NCBI RefSeq assembly: GCF_050948175.1 | Contig: NW_027490092.1 | Coordinates: forward strand, 3,906,001-3,970,000 | Length of the DNA: 64,000 bases | Source: Xylocopa sonorina | Lineage: Eukaryota; Arthropoda; Insecta; Hymenoptera; Apidae | Direction of reading: 5' to 3' | In this document: one piece after another, positions 42,808-55,234 of the stretch | Layout of the letters: each line of letters begins with the position of its first letter | Numbering within the stretch: position 1 is the stretch's first letter | Translations under genes and position numbers: made by a program | The notes under the pieces: model-generated | Database searches by the model: none | Told to the model about the DNA's origin: nothing | What the model saw: only the letters and a program-made list of their open reading frames with translations

Positions 42808-44721
42808 TAAGATATAATATGATTTGCGAAGTGTTATGTATTCCTCGTCTACACAACAAATGAATGTAAATGCGACACTTCCTTGCAAGGAAATAGCGTT
42901 TGCAGATGTCTACGTATCGTAGCAATAGATTTCTGATGCTTCTTAAAACGCGATATCGCATCTCATTTCTATGTTTCATGGTAAGATATAATATGATTTG
43001 CGAAGTGTCATGTATTCCTCGTCCACGCTTCAAATGAATGTAAATGCGACACTTCCTTGCAACGAAATAGCGTTTGCAGATGTCTGCGTATCGTAGCAGT
43101 AGAATTCTAATGCTTCTTAAAACGCGATATTGCATCTCATATCTATGTTTCATGATAAGATATAATATTCATTGCGAAGTGTTATGCATTCCTCGTCTAC
43201 GTTTCAAATGAATGTAAATGCGACAATTCCTTGCAAGGAAATAGCGTTTGCAGATGTCTACGTATCGAAGCAATAGAGTTCAAATGCTTCATAAAACGAG
43301 ATATTGCATCTCATATCTATGTGTCATGATAAGATGTAATATTCATTGCGAAGTGTTATGCATTCCTCGTCTACGATTCAAAGGAATGTAAATGCGACAC
43401 TTCCTTGCAAGGAAATAGCGTTTGCAGATGTCTACGTACCGTAGCAATAGAGTTCTTATGATTCTTAAAACGCGATATCGCATCTCATTTCTACGTTTCA
43501 TGGTAAGATATAATATGGTTTGCGAAGTGTCATGTATTCCTCGTCTACACTTCAAATGAATGTAAATGCGACACTTCCCTGCAAGGAAATAGCGTTTGCA
43601 GATGTCTACGTATCGTAGCAATTGAGTTCTTATGATTCTTACAACGCGATATCGGATCTCATTTCTATGTTTCATGGTAAGATATAATATGATTTGCGAA
43701 GTGTTATGTATTCCTCGTCTACACTTCAAATGAATGTGAGTGCGACACTTCCTTGCAAGGAAATAGCGTTTGCAGATGTCTACGTATCGAAGCAATAGAG
43801 TTCAAATGCTTCTTAAAACGCGATATCGCATCTCATTTCTATGTTTCATGGTAAGATATAATATGATTTGCGAAGTGTTATGTATTCCTCGTCTACACTT
43901 CAAATGAATGTAAATGCGACTCTTCCTTGCAAGGAAATAGCGTTTGCAGATGTCTACGTATCGAAGCAATAGAGTTCAAATGCTTCTTAAAACGAGATAT
44001 TGCATCTCATATCTATGTGTCATGATAAGATGTAATATTCATTGCGAATTGTTATGCATTCCTCGTCTACGATTCAAAGGAATGTAAATGCGACACTTCC
44101 TTCCAAGGTAATAGCGTTTGCAGTTGTCTACGTATCGAAGCAATAGAGTTCAAATGCTTCATAAAACGAGATATTGCATCTCATATCTATGTTTCATGAT
44201 AAGATATAATATTCATTGCGAAGTGTTATGCATTCCTCGTCTACGATTCAAATGAACGTAAATGCGACACTTCCTTGCAAGGAAATAGCGTTTGCAGATG
44301 TCTACGTATCGTAACAATAGAGTTCTTATGATTCTTGAAAAGCGATATCGGATCTCATTTCTATGTTTCATGGTAAGATATAATATTCATTGCGAAGTGT
44401 TATGCATTCCTCGTCTACGATTCAAATGAATGTAAATGCGACACTTCCTTGCAAGGAAATAGCGTTTGCAGATGTCTACGTATCGAAGCAATAGAGTTCA
44501 AATGCTTCTTAAAACGAGATATTGCATCTCATTTCTATGTTTCATGGTAAGATATAATATGATTTGCGGAGTGTTATGTGTTCCTCGTCTACACTTCAAA
44601 TGAATGCAAACGCGACACTTCCTCGCTAGGAAATAGCGTTTGCAGATGTCTACGTATCGTAGCAGTAGAGTTCTCATGCTTCTTAAAACGCGATATCGCA
44701 TCCCATTTCTATTTTTCATGG
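42808..44721. repeat. 11-monomer HOR unit, copy 1
   Basis: The segment repeats in direct tandem after 1,914 bp (11 x 174). Shared rare features include CTACACAACAAATG (42849 and 44763), CTACGTACCGTAG and GCGAATTGTTATG (near 44044 and 45958). The last 410 or so bases differ from the second copy. Confidence 0.82.
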
Positions 44722-46224
44722 TAAGATATAATATGATTTGCGAAGTGTTATGTATTCCTCGTCTACACAACAAATGAATGTAAATGCGACACTTCCTTGC
44801 AAGGAAATAGCGTTTGCAGATGTCTACGTATCGTAGCAATAGATTTCTGATGCTTCTTAAAACGCGATATCGCATCTCATTTCTATGTTTCATGGTAAGA
44901 TATAATATGATTTGCGAAGTGTCATGTATTCCTCGTCCACGCTTCAAATGAATGTAAATGCGACACTTCCTTGCAACGAAATAGCGTTTGCAGATGTCTG
45001 CGTATCGTAGCAGTAGAATTCTAATGCTTCTTAAAACGCGATATTGCATCTCATATCTATGTTTCATGATAAGATATAATATTCATTGCGAAGTGTTATG
45101 CATTCCTCGTCTACGTTTCAAATGAATGTAAATGCGACAATTCCTTGCAAGGAAATAGCGTTTGCAGATGTCTACGTATCGAAGCAATAGAGTTCAAATG
45201 CTTCATAAAACGAGATATTGCATCTCATATCTATGTGTCATGATAAGATGTAATATTCATTGCGAAGTGTTATGCATTCCTCGTCTACGATTCAAAGGAA
45301 TGTAAATGCGACACTTCCTTGCAAGGAAATAGCGTTTGCAGATGTCTACGTACCGTAGCAATAGAGTTCTTATGATTCTTAAAACGCGATATCGCATCTC
45401 ATTTCTACGTTTCATGGTAAGATATAATATGGTTTGCGAAGTGTCATGTATTCCTCGTCTACACTTCAAATGAATGTAAATGCGACACTTCCCTGCAAGG
45501 AAATAGCGTTTGCAGATGTCTACGTATCGTAGCAATTGAGTTCTTATGATTCTTACAACGCGATATCGGATCTCATTTCTATGTTTCATGGTAAGATATA
45601 ATATGATTTGCGAAGTGTTATGTATTCCTCGTCTACACTTCAAATGAATGTGAGTGCGACACTTCCTTGCAAGGAAATAGCGTTTGCAGATGTCTACGTA
45701 TCGAAGCAATAGAGTTCAAATGCTTCTTAAAACGCGATATCGCATCTCATTTCTATGTTTCATGGTAAGATATAATATGATTTGCGAAGTGTTATGTATT
45801 CCTCGTCTACACTTCAAATGAATGTAAATGCGACTCTTCCTTGCAAGGAAATAGCGTTTGCAGATGTCTACGTATCGAAGCAATAGAGTTCAAATGCTTC
45901 TTAAAACGAGATATTGCATCTCATATCTATGTGTCATGATAAGATGTAATATTCATTGCGAATTGTTATGCATTCCTCGTCTACGATTCAAAGGAATGTA
46001 AATGCGACACTTCCTTCCAAGGTAATAGCGTTTGCAGTTGTCTACGTATCGAAGCAATAGAGTTCAAATGCTTCATAAAACGAGATATTGCATCTCATAT
46101 ATATGTTTCATGATAAGGTATAATATTCATTGCGAAGTGTTATGCATTCCTCGTCTACGATTCAAATGAACGTAAATGCGACACTTCCTTGCAAGGAAAT
46201 AGCGTTTGCAGATGTCTACGTATC
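44722..46224. repeat. 11-monomer HOR unit, copy 2 (partial)
   Basis: This copy matches 42808-44310 at an offset of 1,914 bp. It diverges near 46225, where GTAGCAATAG replaces GTAACAATAG. Confidence 0.82.
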
Positions 46225-49200
46225 GTAGCAATAGAGTTCTTATGATTCTTAAAACGCGATATCGCATCTCATTTCTACGTTTCATGGTAAGATATAATAT
46301 GATTTGCGAAGTATCATGTATTCCTCGTCTACACTTCAAATGAATGTAAATGCGACACTTCCCTGCAAGGAAATAGCGTTTGCAGATGTCTACGTATCGT
46401 AGCAATAGAGTTCATATGATTCTTAAAACGCGATAACGGATCTCATGTCTGTGTTTCATGGTAAGATATAATATGATTTGCGAAGTGTTATGTATTCCTC
46501 GTCTACACTTCAAATGAATGTAAATGCGACACTTCCTTGCAAGGAAATAGCGTTTACAGATGTCTACGTATCGAAGCAATAGAGTTCATATGATTCTTAA
46601 AACGCGATATCGCATCTCATATCTATGTTTCAAGATATGATATAATATTCATTGCGAAGTGTTATGCATTCCTCGTCTACGATTGAAATGAAAGTAAATG
46701 CGACACTTCGTTGCAAGGAAATAGCGATTGCAGGTGTCTACGTATCGTAGCAATAGAGTTCTAATGCTTCTTAAAACGCGATATCGCATCCCATTTCTAT
46801 GTTTCATGGGTAAGATACAATATGATTTGCGATGTGTCATGTATTCCTCGTCCACACTTCAAATGAATGTGAATGCAACACTTCCTCGCTAGGAAATAGC
46901 GTTTGCAGATGTCTACGTATCGTAGCAGTAGAGTTCTAATGCTTCTTAAAACGCGATATCGCATCTCATTTCTATGTTTCATGGTAAGATATAATATGAT
47001 TTGCGAAGTGTTATGTATTCCTCGTCTACACATCAAATGAATGTAAATGCGACACTTCCTTGCTAGGAAATAGCGTTTGCAGATGTCTACGTATCGTAGC
47101 AATGGATTTCTGCTGCTTCTTAAAACGCGATATCGCATCTCACTTCTATGATTCATGGTAAGATATAAAATGATTTGCGAAGTGTCATGTATTCCTCGTC
47201 TACACTTCAAATGAATGTAAATGCGACACTTCCCTGCAAGGAAATAGCGTTTGCAGATGTCTACATATCGTAGCAATAGAGTTCTTATGATTCCTAAAAC
47301 GCGATATCGGATCTTATTTCTATTTTTCATGGTAGGATATAATATGATTTGCGAAGTGTTATGTATTCCTCGTCTACACTTCAAGTGAAAGTAAATGCGA
47401 CACTTCGTTGCAAGGAAATAGCGTTTGCAGATGTCTACGTATCGAAGCAACAGAGTTCAAATGCTTCTTAAAACGCAATATCGCATCTCATTTCTATGTT
47501 TCATGGTAAGATATAATATGATTTGCTAAGTGTTATGTATTCCTCGTCTACACTTCAAATGAATGTAAATGCGACACTTCTTTGCAAGGAAATAGCGTTT
47601 GCAGATGTCTACGTATCGTAGCAATAGTGTTCTTATGGTTCTTAAAACGCGATATCGCATCTCATTTCTATGTTTCATGGTAAGGTATAATATGATTTGC
47701 GAAGTGTTATGTATTCCTCGTCTACACTTCAAATGAATGTAAATGCGACACTTTCTTGCAAGGAAATGGCGTTTGCGGATGTCTACGTATCGTAGCAATG
47801 GGTTTCTGATGCTTCTTAAAACGCGATATCGCATCTCATTTCTGTGTTTCATGGTAAGATATAATATGATTTGCGATGTGTCATGTATTCCTCGTCCACA
47901 CTTCAAATGAATGTGAATGCGACACGTCCTCGCTAGGAAATAGCGTTTGCAGATGTCTACGTATCGTAGCAATGGATTTCTGCTGCTTCTTAAAACGCGA
48001 TATCGCATCTCACTTCTATGATTCATGGTAAGATATAAAATGATTTGCGAAGTGTCATGTATTCCTCGTCTACACTTCAAATGAATGTAAATGCGACACT
48101 TCCCTGCAAGGAAATAGCGTTTGCAGATGTCTACATATCGTAGCAATAGAGTTCTTATGATTCCTAAAACGCGATATCGGATCTTATTTCTATTTTTCAT
48201 GGTAGGATATAATATGATTTGCGAAGTGTTATGTATTCCTCGTCTACACTTCAAGTGAAAGTAAATGCGACACTTCGTTGCAAGGAAATAGCGTTTGCAG
48301 ATGTCTACGTATCGAAGCAACAGAGTTCAAATGCTTCTTAAAACGCAATATCGCATCTCATTTCTATGTTTCATGGTAAGATATAAAATGATTTGCGAAG
48401 TGTCATGTATTCCTCGTCTACACTTCAAATGAATGTAAATGCGACACTTCCATGCAAGGAAATAGCGTTTGCAGATGTCTACGTATCGTAGCAATAGAGT
48501 TCTTATGATTCCTAAAACGCGATGTCGGATCTTATTTCTATGTTTCATGGTAGGATATAATATGATTTGCGAAGTGTTATGTATTCCTCGTCTACACTTC
48601 AAGTGAAAGTAAATGCGACACTTCGTTGCAAGGAAATAGCGTTTGCAGATGTCTACGTATCGAAGCAATAGAGTTCAAATGCTTCTTAAAACGAGATATT
48701 GCATCTCATATCTATGTGTCATGATAAGATGTAATATTCATTGCGAATTGTTATGCATTCCTCGTCTACGATTCAAAGGAATGTAAATGCGACACTTCCT
48801 TCCAAGGTAATAGCGTTTGCAGTTGTCTACGTATCGAAGCAATAGAGTTCAAATGCTTCATAAAACGAGATATTGCATCTCATATCTATGTTTCATGATA
48901 AGATATAATATTCATTGCGAAGTGTTATGCATTCCTCGTCTACGATTCAAATGAACGTAAATGCGACACTTCCTTGCAAGGAAATAGCGTTTGCAGATGT
49001 CTACGTATCGTAACAATAGAGTTCTTATGATTCTTGAAAAGCGATATCGGATCTCATTTCTATGTTTCATGGTAAGATATAATATTCATTGCGAAGTGTT
49101 ATGCATTCCTCGTCTACGATTCAAATGAATGTAAATGCGACACTTCCTTGCAAGGAAATAGCGTTTGCAGATGTCTACGTATCGAAGCAATAGAGTTCAA

Positions 49201-49544
49201 ATGCTTCTTAAATCGAGATATTGCATCTCATATCTATGTTTCATGATAAGATATAATATTCATTGCGAAGTGTTATGCATTCCTCGTCTACGATTCAAAT
49301 GAACGTAAATGCGACACTTCCTTGCAAGGAAATAGCGTTTGCAGATGTCTACGTATCGTAGCAATAGAGTTCTTATGATTCTTAAAACGCGATATCGCAT
49401 CTCATTTCTACGTTTCATGGTAAGATATAATATGATTTGCGAAGTATCATGTATTCCTCGTCTACACTTCAAATGAATGTAAATGCGACACTTCCCTGCA
49501 AGGAAATAGCGTTTGCAGATGTCTACGTATCGTAGCAATAGAGT

Positions 49545-51980
49545 TCATATGATTCTTAAAACGCGATAACGGATCTCATGTCTGTGTTTCATGGTAAGAT
49601 ATAATATGATTTGCGAAGTGTTATGTATTCCTCGTCTACACTTCAAATGAATGTAAATGCGACACTTCTTTGCAAGGAAATAGCGTTTGCAGATGTCTAC
49701 GTATCGTAGCAATAGAGTTCTTATGGTTCTTAAAACGCGATATCGCATCTCATTTCTATGTCTCATGGTAAGGTATAATATGATTTGCGAAGTGTTATGT
49801 ATTCCTCGTCTACACTTCAAATGAATGTAAATGCGACACTTTCTTGCAAGGAAATGTCGTTTGCGGATGTCTACGTATCGTAGCAATGGGTTTCTGATGC
49901 TTCTTAAAACGCGATATCGCATCTCATTTCTATGTTTCATGGTAAGATACAATATGATTTGCGATGTGTCATGTATTCCTCGTCCACACTTCAAATGAAT
50001 GTGAATGCAACACTTCCTCGCTAGGAAATAGCGTTTGCAGATGTCTACGTATCGTAGCAGTAGAGTTCTAATGCTTCTTAAAACGCGATATCGCATCTCA
50101 TTTCTATGTTTCATGGTAAGATATAATATGATTTGCGAAGTGTTATGTATTCCTCGTCTACATATCAAATGAATGTAAATGCGACACTTCCTTGCTAGGA
50201 AATAGCGTTTGCAGATGTCTACGTATCGTAGCAATGGATTTCTGCTGCTTCTTAAAACGCGATATCGCATCTCACTTCTATGATTCATGGTAAGATATAA
50301 AATGATTTGCGAAGTGTCATGTATTCCTCGTCTACACTTCAAATGAATGTAAATGCGACACTTCCCTGCAAGGAAATAGCGTTTGCAGATGTCTACATAT
50401 CGTAGCAATAGAGTTCTTATGATTCCTAAAACGCGATATCGGATCTTATTTCTATTTTTCATGGTAGGATATAATATGATTTGCGAAGTGTTATGTATTC
50501 CTCGTCTACACTTCAAGTGAAAGTAAATGCGACACTTCGTTGCAAGGAAATAGCGTTTGCAGATGTCTACGTATCGAAGCAACAGAGTTCAAATGCTTCT
50601 TAAAACACAATATCGCATCTCATTTCTATGTTTCATGGTAAGATATAAAATGATTTGCGAAGTGTCATGTATTCCTCGTCTACACTTCAAATGAATGTAA
50701 ATGCGACACTTCCCTGCAAGGAAATAGCGTTTGCAGATGTCTACGTATCGTAGCAATAGAGTTCTTATGATTCCTAAAACGCGATATCGGATCTTATTTC
50801 TATGTTTCATGGTAGGATATAATATGATTTGCGAAGTGTTATGTATTCCTCGTCTACACTTCAAGTGAAAGTAAATGCGACACTTCGTTGCAAGGAAATA
50901 GCGTTTGCAGATGTCTACGTATCGAAGCAACAGAGTTCAAATGCTTCTTAAAACGAGATATTGCACAGCATATATATGTTTCTTGACAAGATATAATATT
51001 CATTGCGAAGTGTTATGCATTCCTCGTCTACGATTCAAATGAATGTAAATGCAACAATTCCTTGCAAGGAAATAGCGTTTACAGATGTCTACGTATCGTA
51101 GCAATGGATTTCTGCTGCTTCTTAAAACGCGATATCGCATCTCACTTCTATGATTCATGGTAAGATATAAAATGATTTGCGAAGTGTCATGTATTCCTCG
51201 TCTACACTTCAAACGAATGTAAATGCGACACTTCCCTGCAAGGAAATAGCGTTTGCAGATGTCTACGTATCGTAGCAATAGAGTTCTTATGATTCCTAAA
51301 ACGCGATATCGGATCTTATTTCTATGTTTCATGGTAGGATATAATATGATTTGCGAAGTGTTATGTATTCCTCGTCAACACTTCAAGTGAAAGTAAATGC
51401 GACACTTCGTTGCAAGGAAATAGCGTTTGCGGATGTCTACGTATCGAAGCAACAGAGTTCAAATGCTTCTTAAAACGAGATATTGCACAGCATATATATG
51501 TTTCTTGATAAGATATAATATGATTTGCGAAGTGTCATGTATTCCCCGTCTACACTTCAAATGAATGTAAATGCGACACTTCCTTGCTAGGAAATAGCGT
51601 CTGCAGATGTCTAGGTATCGTAGCAATGGAGTTCTAATGCTTCTTAAAACGCGATATCGCATCTCATTTCTATGTTTCATGGTAAGATATAATATGATTT
51701 GCGAAGTGTTATGTATTCCTCGTCTACACGTCAAATGAATGTAAATGCGACACTTTCTTGCAAGGAAATAGCGTTTGCAGATGTCTACGTATCGTAGCAA
51801 TGGATTTCTGCTGCTTCTTAAAACGCGATATCGCATCTCATTTCTATGTTTCATGGTAAGATATAATATGATTTGCGAAGTGTCATGTATTCCTCGTCTA
51901 CACTTCAAATGAATGTAAATGCGACACTTCCCTGCAAGGAAAGAGCGTTTGCAGATGTCTACGTATCGTAGCAATAGAGT
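49545..51980. repeat. 14-monomer HOR unit, copy 1
   Basis: The 2,436-bp period (14 x 174) is exact between 49545 and 51981. Differences are single bases, for example AAATGTCG at 49854 against AAATGGCG in copy 2. Confidence 0.85.
50941..51510. repeat. Rare monomer subtype with ATTGCACAGCATATATATG
   Basis: Two monomers (near 50958 and 51480, 522 bp or three monomers apart) share a cluster of changes: CACAGCATATATATG in place of CATCTCATATCTATG, followed by TTTCTTGA. I saw this combination nowhere else in the window. Confidence 0.7.
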
Positions 51981-53040
51981 TCATATGATTCTTAAAACGC
52001 GATAACGGATCTCATGTCTGTGTTTCATGGTAAGATATAATATGATTTGCGAAGTGTTATGTATTCCTCGTCTACACTTCAAATGAATGTAAATGCGACA
52101 CTTCTTTGCAAGGAAATAGCGTTTGCAGATGTCTACGTATCGTAGCAATAGAGTTCTTATGGTTCTTAAAACGCGATATCGCATCTCATTTCTATGTCTC
52201 ATGGTAAGGTATAATATGATTTGCGAAGTGTTATGTATTCCTCGTCTACACTTCAAATGAATGTAAATGCGACACTTTCTTGCAAGGAAATGGCGTTTGC
52301 GGATGTCTACGTATCGTAGCAATGGGTTTCTGATGCTTCTTAAAACGCGATATCGCATCTCATTTCTATGTTTCATGGTAAGATACAATATGATTTGCGA
52401 TGTGTCATGTATTCCTCGTCCACACTTCAAATGAATGTGAATGCAACACTTCCTCGCTAGGAAATAGCGTTTGCAGATGTCTACGTATCGTAGCAGTAGA
52501 GTTCTAATGCTTCTTAAAACGCGATATCGCATCTCATTTCTATGTTTCATGGTAAGATATAATATGATTTGCGAAGTGTTATGTATTCCTCGTCTACATA
52601 TCAAATGAATGTAAATGCGACACTTCCTTGCTAGGAAATAGCGTTTGCAGATGTCTACGTATCGTAGCAATGGATTTCTGCTGCTTCTTAAAACGCGATA
52701 TCGCATCTCACTTCTATGATTCATGGTAAGATATAAAATGATTTGCGATGTGTCATGTATTCCTCGTCTACACTTCAAATGAATGTAAATGCGACACTTC
52801 CCTGCAAGGAAATAGCGTTTGCAGATGTCTACATATCGTAGCAATAGAGTTCTTATGATTCCTAAAACGCGATATCGGATCTTATTTCTATTTTTCATGG
52901 TAGGATATAATATGATTTGCGAAGTGTTATGTATTCCTCGTCTACACTTCAAGTGAAAGTAAATGCGACACTTCGTTGCAAGGAAATAGCGTTTGCAGAT
53001 GTCTACGTATCGAAGCAACAGAGTTCAAATGCTTCTTAAA
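51981..53040. repeat. 14-monomer HOR unit, copy 2 (first 6 monomers)
   Basis: This copy follows copy 1 closely until about 53040, where ACGCGATATCGCG replaces ACACAATATCGCA. The array then continues with other monomers of the same domain up to the insertion. Confidence 0.82.
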
Positions 53041-53670
53041 ACGCGATATCGCGTCTCATTTCTATGTTTCATGGTAAGATATAATATGATTTGCTAAGTG
53101 TTATGTATTCCTCGTCTACACTTCAAATGAATGTAAATGCGACACTTCTTTGCAAGGAAATAGCGTTTGCAGATGTCTACGTATCGTAGCAATGGAGTTC
53201 TTATGGTACTTAAAACGCGATATCGCATCTCATTTCTATGTTTCATGGTAAGGTATAATATGATTTGCGAAGTGTTATGTTTTCCTCGTCTACACTTCAA
53301 ATGAATGTAAATGCGACACTTTCTTGCAAGGAAATAGTTTTTGCAGATGTCTACGTATCGTAGCAATGGGTTTCTGATGCTTCTTAAAACGCGATATCGC
53401 ATCTCATTTCTATGTTTCATTCTAAGATATAATATGATTTCCGATGTGTCATGTATTCCTCGTCCACACTTCAAATGAATGTGAATGCGACACTTCCTCG
53501 CTAGGAAATAGCGTTTGGAGATGTCTACGTATCGTAGCAGTAGATTTCTAATGCTTCTTAAAACGCGATATCGCATCTCATTTCTATGTTTCATGGTAAG
53601 ATATAATATGATTTGCGAAGTGTTATGTATTCCTCGTCTACACATCAAATGAATGTAAATGCGACACTTC

Positions 53671-53674
53671 CTTG
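53671..53674. repeat. Target-site duplication, left (CTTG)
   Basis: These are the last four satellite bases before the insertion. The same four bases resume at 55235, and removing one copy plus the insertion restores an uninterrupted monomer. A 4-bp duplication fits integration by an LTR-element integrase. Confidence 0.88.
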
Positions 53675-53688
53675 TGTCACGTCCGGCG
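53675..53688 (+). repeat. Left terminal inverted repeat of the insertion
   Basis: TGTCACGTCCGGCG pairs with the right end with mismatches at positions 4 and 10. Such short inverted ends beginning TG are usual for LTRs. Confidence 0.75.
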
Positions 53689-54457
53689 AAATAACTTTTC
53701 GTTTATCCGGAGGCTTCACGACACTAGCCTATTTGTTCGAAATTCGGTCCGCGGAAACGCGTTACGACCGGTTTCGACTATTTCAGCTAACGCGACACGG
53801 ACAAAACACTCGCGATTTGCGGATATTAGGAGTTGGAAATGTTAACTTTGCTGATTTCGTTCTCGATACGTTGGTAAAATTCTCGCCGTGGATCGTTGAT
53901 TGGTATCGACGTAGGTGCTGGCCTGTTGATTGAGGTTGATAATTCAATGAGCTTCCAGCGAAGCGGTAAACGGCGACTCGGATGCGAAGCGGATTCGGTG
54001 GAGACTGTAGATATCGCAGCAACCTCGGTTGCGGAAACAGGAGACTCGGCGTTGCTAGAGACTTCGGAATGATGCTGCTGAACAGGTGCGGAGACAGGTT
54101 GCTGGTACACGGGGATCCGGAATACGTTACCCACGTATCCACGCACAAGTGAGCGAAGGAAATTCTTCCTACCCCCGCGTCGTGTTCTTCGCGAACCGGA
54201 ATCACGCCCCATTCACCCAGAGTTTTCTGTACTAACAGACAATGCTCGGAAGGATAAGCGGCGGTCCGCTCTATCGCAACTCTGCAAAGCTGAGTTCTAT
54301 ACTCCTTCGAGGTGATGGGAAGCTACCCAGTTGTATGGAAGAGACACGTGGAAGAATTCGTTGTTACTGTTTGTATTAAGCGCGAGAAGTGGTATTTGAT
54401 TTAGTAGATATAGGAATTAGTAGATATGGTATTAAACTCAAAAACTAGATGTAGTAA

Positions 54458-54463
54458 AATAAA
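54458..54463 (+). promoter_or_regulatory. AATAAA hexamer in the LTR
   Basis: A canonical polyadenylation hexamer in the A+T-rich part. It lies upstream of the TATA-like box, so in plus orientation it would not be the usual R-region signal. AATATA near 54785 is better placed. Function is unproven. Confidence 0.2.
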
Positions 54464-54580
54464 TGGAATATATTCTAAGTTAAAATTATACAAAGTTGAA
54501 ATTATTCTAAGTTAGAACTAAGGAAATAGAAATACTAGCGCGTAGCCTAGACCCCACATTGAGGCGGCTAATGGCTCGAG

Positions 54581-54586
54581 TATAAG
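54581..54586 (+). promoter_or_regulatory. TATA-like box of the LTR
   Basis: TATAAG follows CTCGAG. About 12 bases downstream lies a small hairpin, GAGGA-ttcgac-TCCTC (54598-54613), then a CpG-rich tract. This layout resembles a U3/R boundary with initiation near 54610. It is the main hint for plus-strand orientation. Confidence 0.35.
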
Positions 54587-55024
54587 AAATGGTACTGGAG
54601 GATTCGACTCCTCGGACTGGAATCTCGAAGTAGACTGACTTTCTGGAGTCGCGTCTCGGACCTCCTCGGTTCGCGAGGCGCTTCGGTCGCGGGCGCTCGT
54701 AGTGGGGAGCGCGTGGTCCAGCGAGTGGGGACTCGCGGCTCGTGGTGGGTCTAGCTGCGCGTGTCGTTGGCGCAGGCGCGTCTTAATATATAATCAAATA
54801 CCTACGGACTTAGAATTACGTGTGTGTTGTGGTGTGTTACAATATGTGTCATGAGTACTTAGATTTAGGATTATAATACATGTACATAGATGTAATATAT
54901 GAGTTAAAAATAGTGTACAGGGTCTGGCAATGTTGGTTCCCTAAACTGGAACAGTCCCCATTCCGGTGACGGGCTGCGACTTCTTCCCTCTGGACGGAGT
55001 CCTCGATGCGAGGGAGGCGGGGAT

Positions 55025-55071
55025 GCTCGTAGGTGCGAGCGAGACAGCGTTGCTTGTTGGTGCGAGCGAGA
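55025..55071 (+). repeat. 27-bp-spaced direct repeat in the LTR
   Basis: Two 20-bp copies (55025-55044 and 55052-55071) with two mismatches share the core GGTGCGAGCGAGA. It is a short internal duplication in the G+C-rich 3' part. Confidence 0.8.
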
Positions 55072-55211
55072 AAGAGGTGTTCCTACGTGCGTGTGAGCGC
55101 GTGCACCTGTGCGCGCGCGAACGCTGCTGGTTGCTGAATCTGCAGGAGTGTACGGCAGGTTGCCTGCGTGCTGGGGTTGATGCTGGAGGCGGCGAGGAGG
55201 CTGATGGGTGG

Positions 55212-55226
55212 CAGGCGCTACGCCTG
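55212..55226 (+). other. Hairpin next to the LTR 3' end
   Basis: CAGGCG-CTA-CGCCTG is a perfect 6-bp stem with a 3-base loop. It overlaps the right terminal inverted repeat, so the same bases can pair locally or with the left terminus. Confidence 0.6.
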
Positions 55227-55234
55227 ACGTCACA
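55221..55234 (+). repeat. Right terminal inverted repeat of the insertion
   Basis: CGCCTGACGTCACA has reverse complement TGTGACGTCAGGCG, which matches 12 of 14 bases of the left end. Confidence 0.75.

Larger units (their letters stand above)
22241..46430. repeat. Second HOR domain (modules at 42-45 monomer offsets)
   Basis: About 139 monomers of mixed type A and B. Long modules recur: 24553 matches 31861 (7,308 bp, 42 monomers), 31861 matches 39519 (7,658 bp, 44 monomers + 2 bp), 22711 matches 30541 (7,830 bp, 45 monomers), and 25417-28000 matches 40385-42970 (14,968 bp). A private 2-bp insertion, CATTTTTATATG, is shared by 32351 and 40009. The marker TTTGGAGATG occurs at 22711, 26191, 30541, 35763 and 41159. 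No gene or unique sequence is present. Boundaries are approximate. Confidence 0.8.
1..53674. repeat. 174-bp tandem satellite array, left block
   Basis: The block holds about 308 head-to-tail copies of one monomer. The landmark GATGTC recurs at 101, 275 and 449 and keeps a 174-bp step throughout. All copies share one orientation, with no spacers and no unique DNA between them. Copies differ mainly by substitutions; indels are rare. The monomer is close to nucleosome length and carries several short dyads. Minus-strand open frames inside it are a by-product of 174 being 58 codons. Array size, uniform orientation and higher-order organisation are typical of eukaryotic centromeric or pericentromeric satellites; that assignment is inference. 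Confidence 0.98.
46431..53674. repeat. Third HOR domain (14-monomer family)
   Basis: About 42 monomers, mostly type A. The domain is marked by GATAACGGATCTCATGTCTG (46432, 49565 and 52001) and by variants such as TTCTGCTGCTTC, CACTTCTATGATTC and TTCAAGTGAAAG. The block around 47450 recurs near 48320 (870 bp, 5 monomers), 50582 (13 monomers further) and 53018 (14 monomers further). A 1-bp insertion, CATGGGTAAG, lies at 46809. The domain is cut by the LTR at 53675. Confidence 0.8.
53675..55234 (+). mobile_element. Solo LTR-like insertion, 1,560 bp
   Basis: This is the only non-satellite DNA in the window. It starts TGTCACGTCCGGCG and ends CGCCTGACGTCACA, so it has TG...CA ends and imperfect inverted termini (12 of 14). 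It is flanked by CTTG duplications. No gag, protease, reverse transcriptase or integrase is visible, and I found no second internal copy of the start, so a single LTR left by LTR-LTR recombination is the simplest reading. Composition is patchy: A+T-rich at about 54370-54540 with small repeats (TTAGTAGATAT at 54401 and 54417; TATTCTAAGTTA at 54471 and 54503), and G+C/CpG-rich at about 54640-54780 and 54960-55234. Plus orientation is suggested by a TATA-like box at 54581 and is uncertain. A 4-bp duplication favours a Ty3/Gypsy-like element over a 5-bp family; a non-autonomous DNA transposon is the alternative. Confidence 0.72.

Noticed and set aside
1..53648. Dozens of minus-strand ORFs of 61-400 codons with the recurrent theme LLLRYVDICKRYFLARKC
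   Set aside because: They are the same satellite read in one frame of 58 codons per monomer. They lack independent starts, share no recognised domain, end wherever a type B TGA or an indel occurs, and follow the repeat period exactly.
53613..54212. Three overlapping ORFs in the LTR (plus 53613-53933, minus 53783-54205, minus 53826-54212)
   Set aside because: They overlap on opposite strands or in different frames, one starts in satellite, and none shows a motif I recognise. They are likely chance frames in G+C-richer DNA.
53675..55234. Insertion as a cut-and-paste DNA transposon or MITE
   Set aside because: Short inverted termini fit, but the TG...CA ends, the 4-bp non-TTAA duplication and the TATA-like internal organisation fit an LTR better. 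It is not fully excluded.
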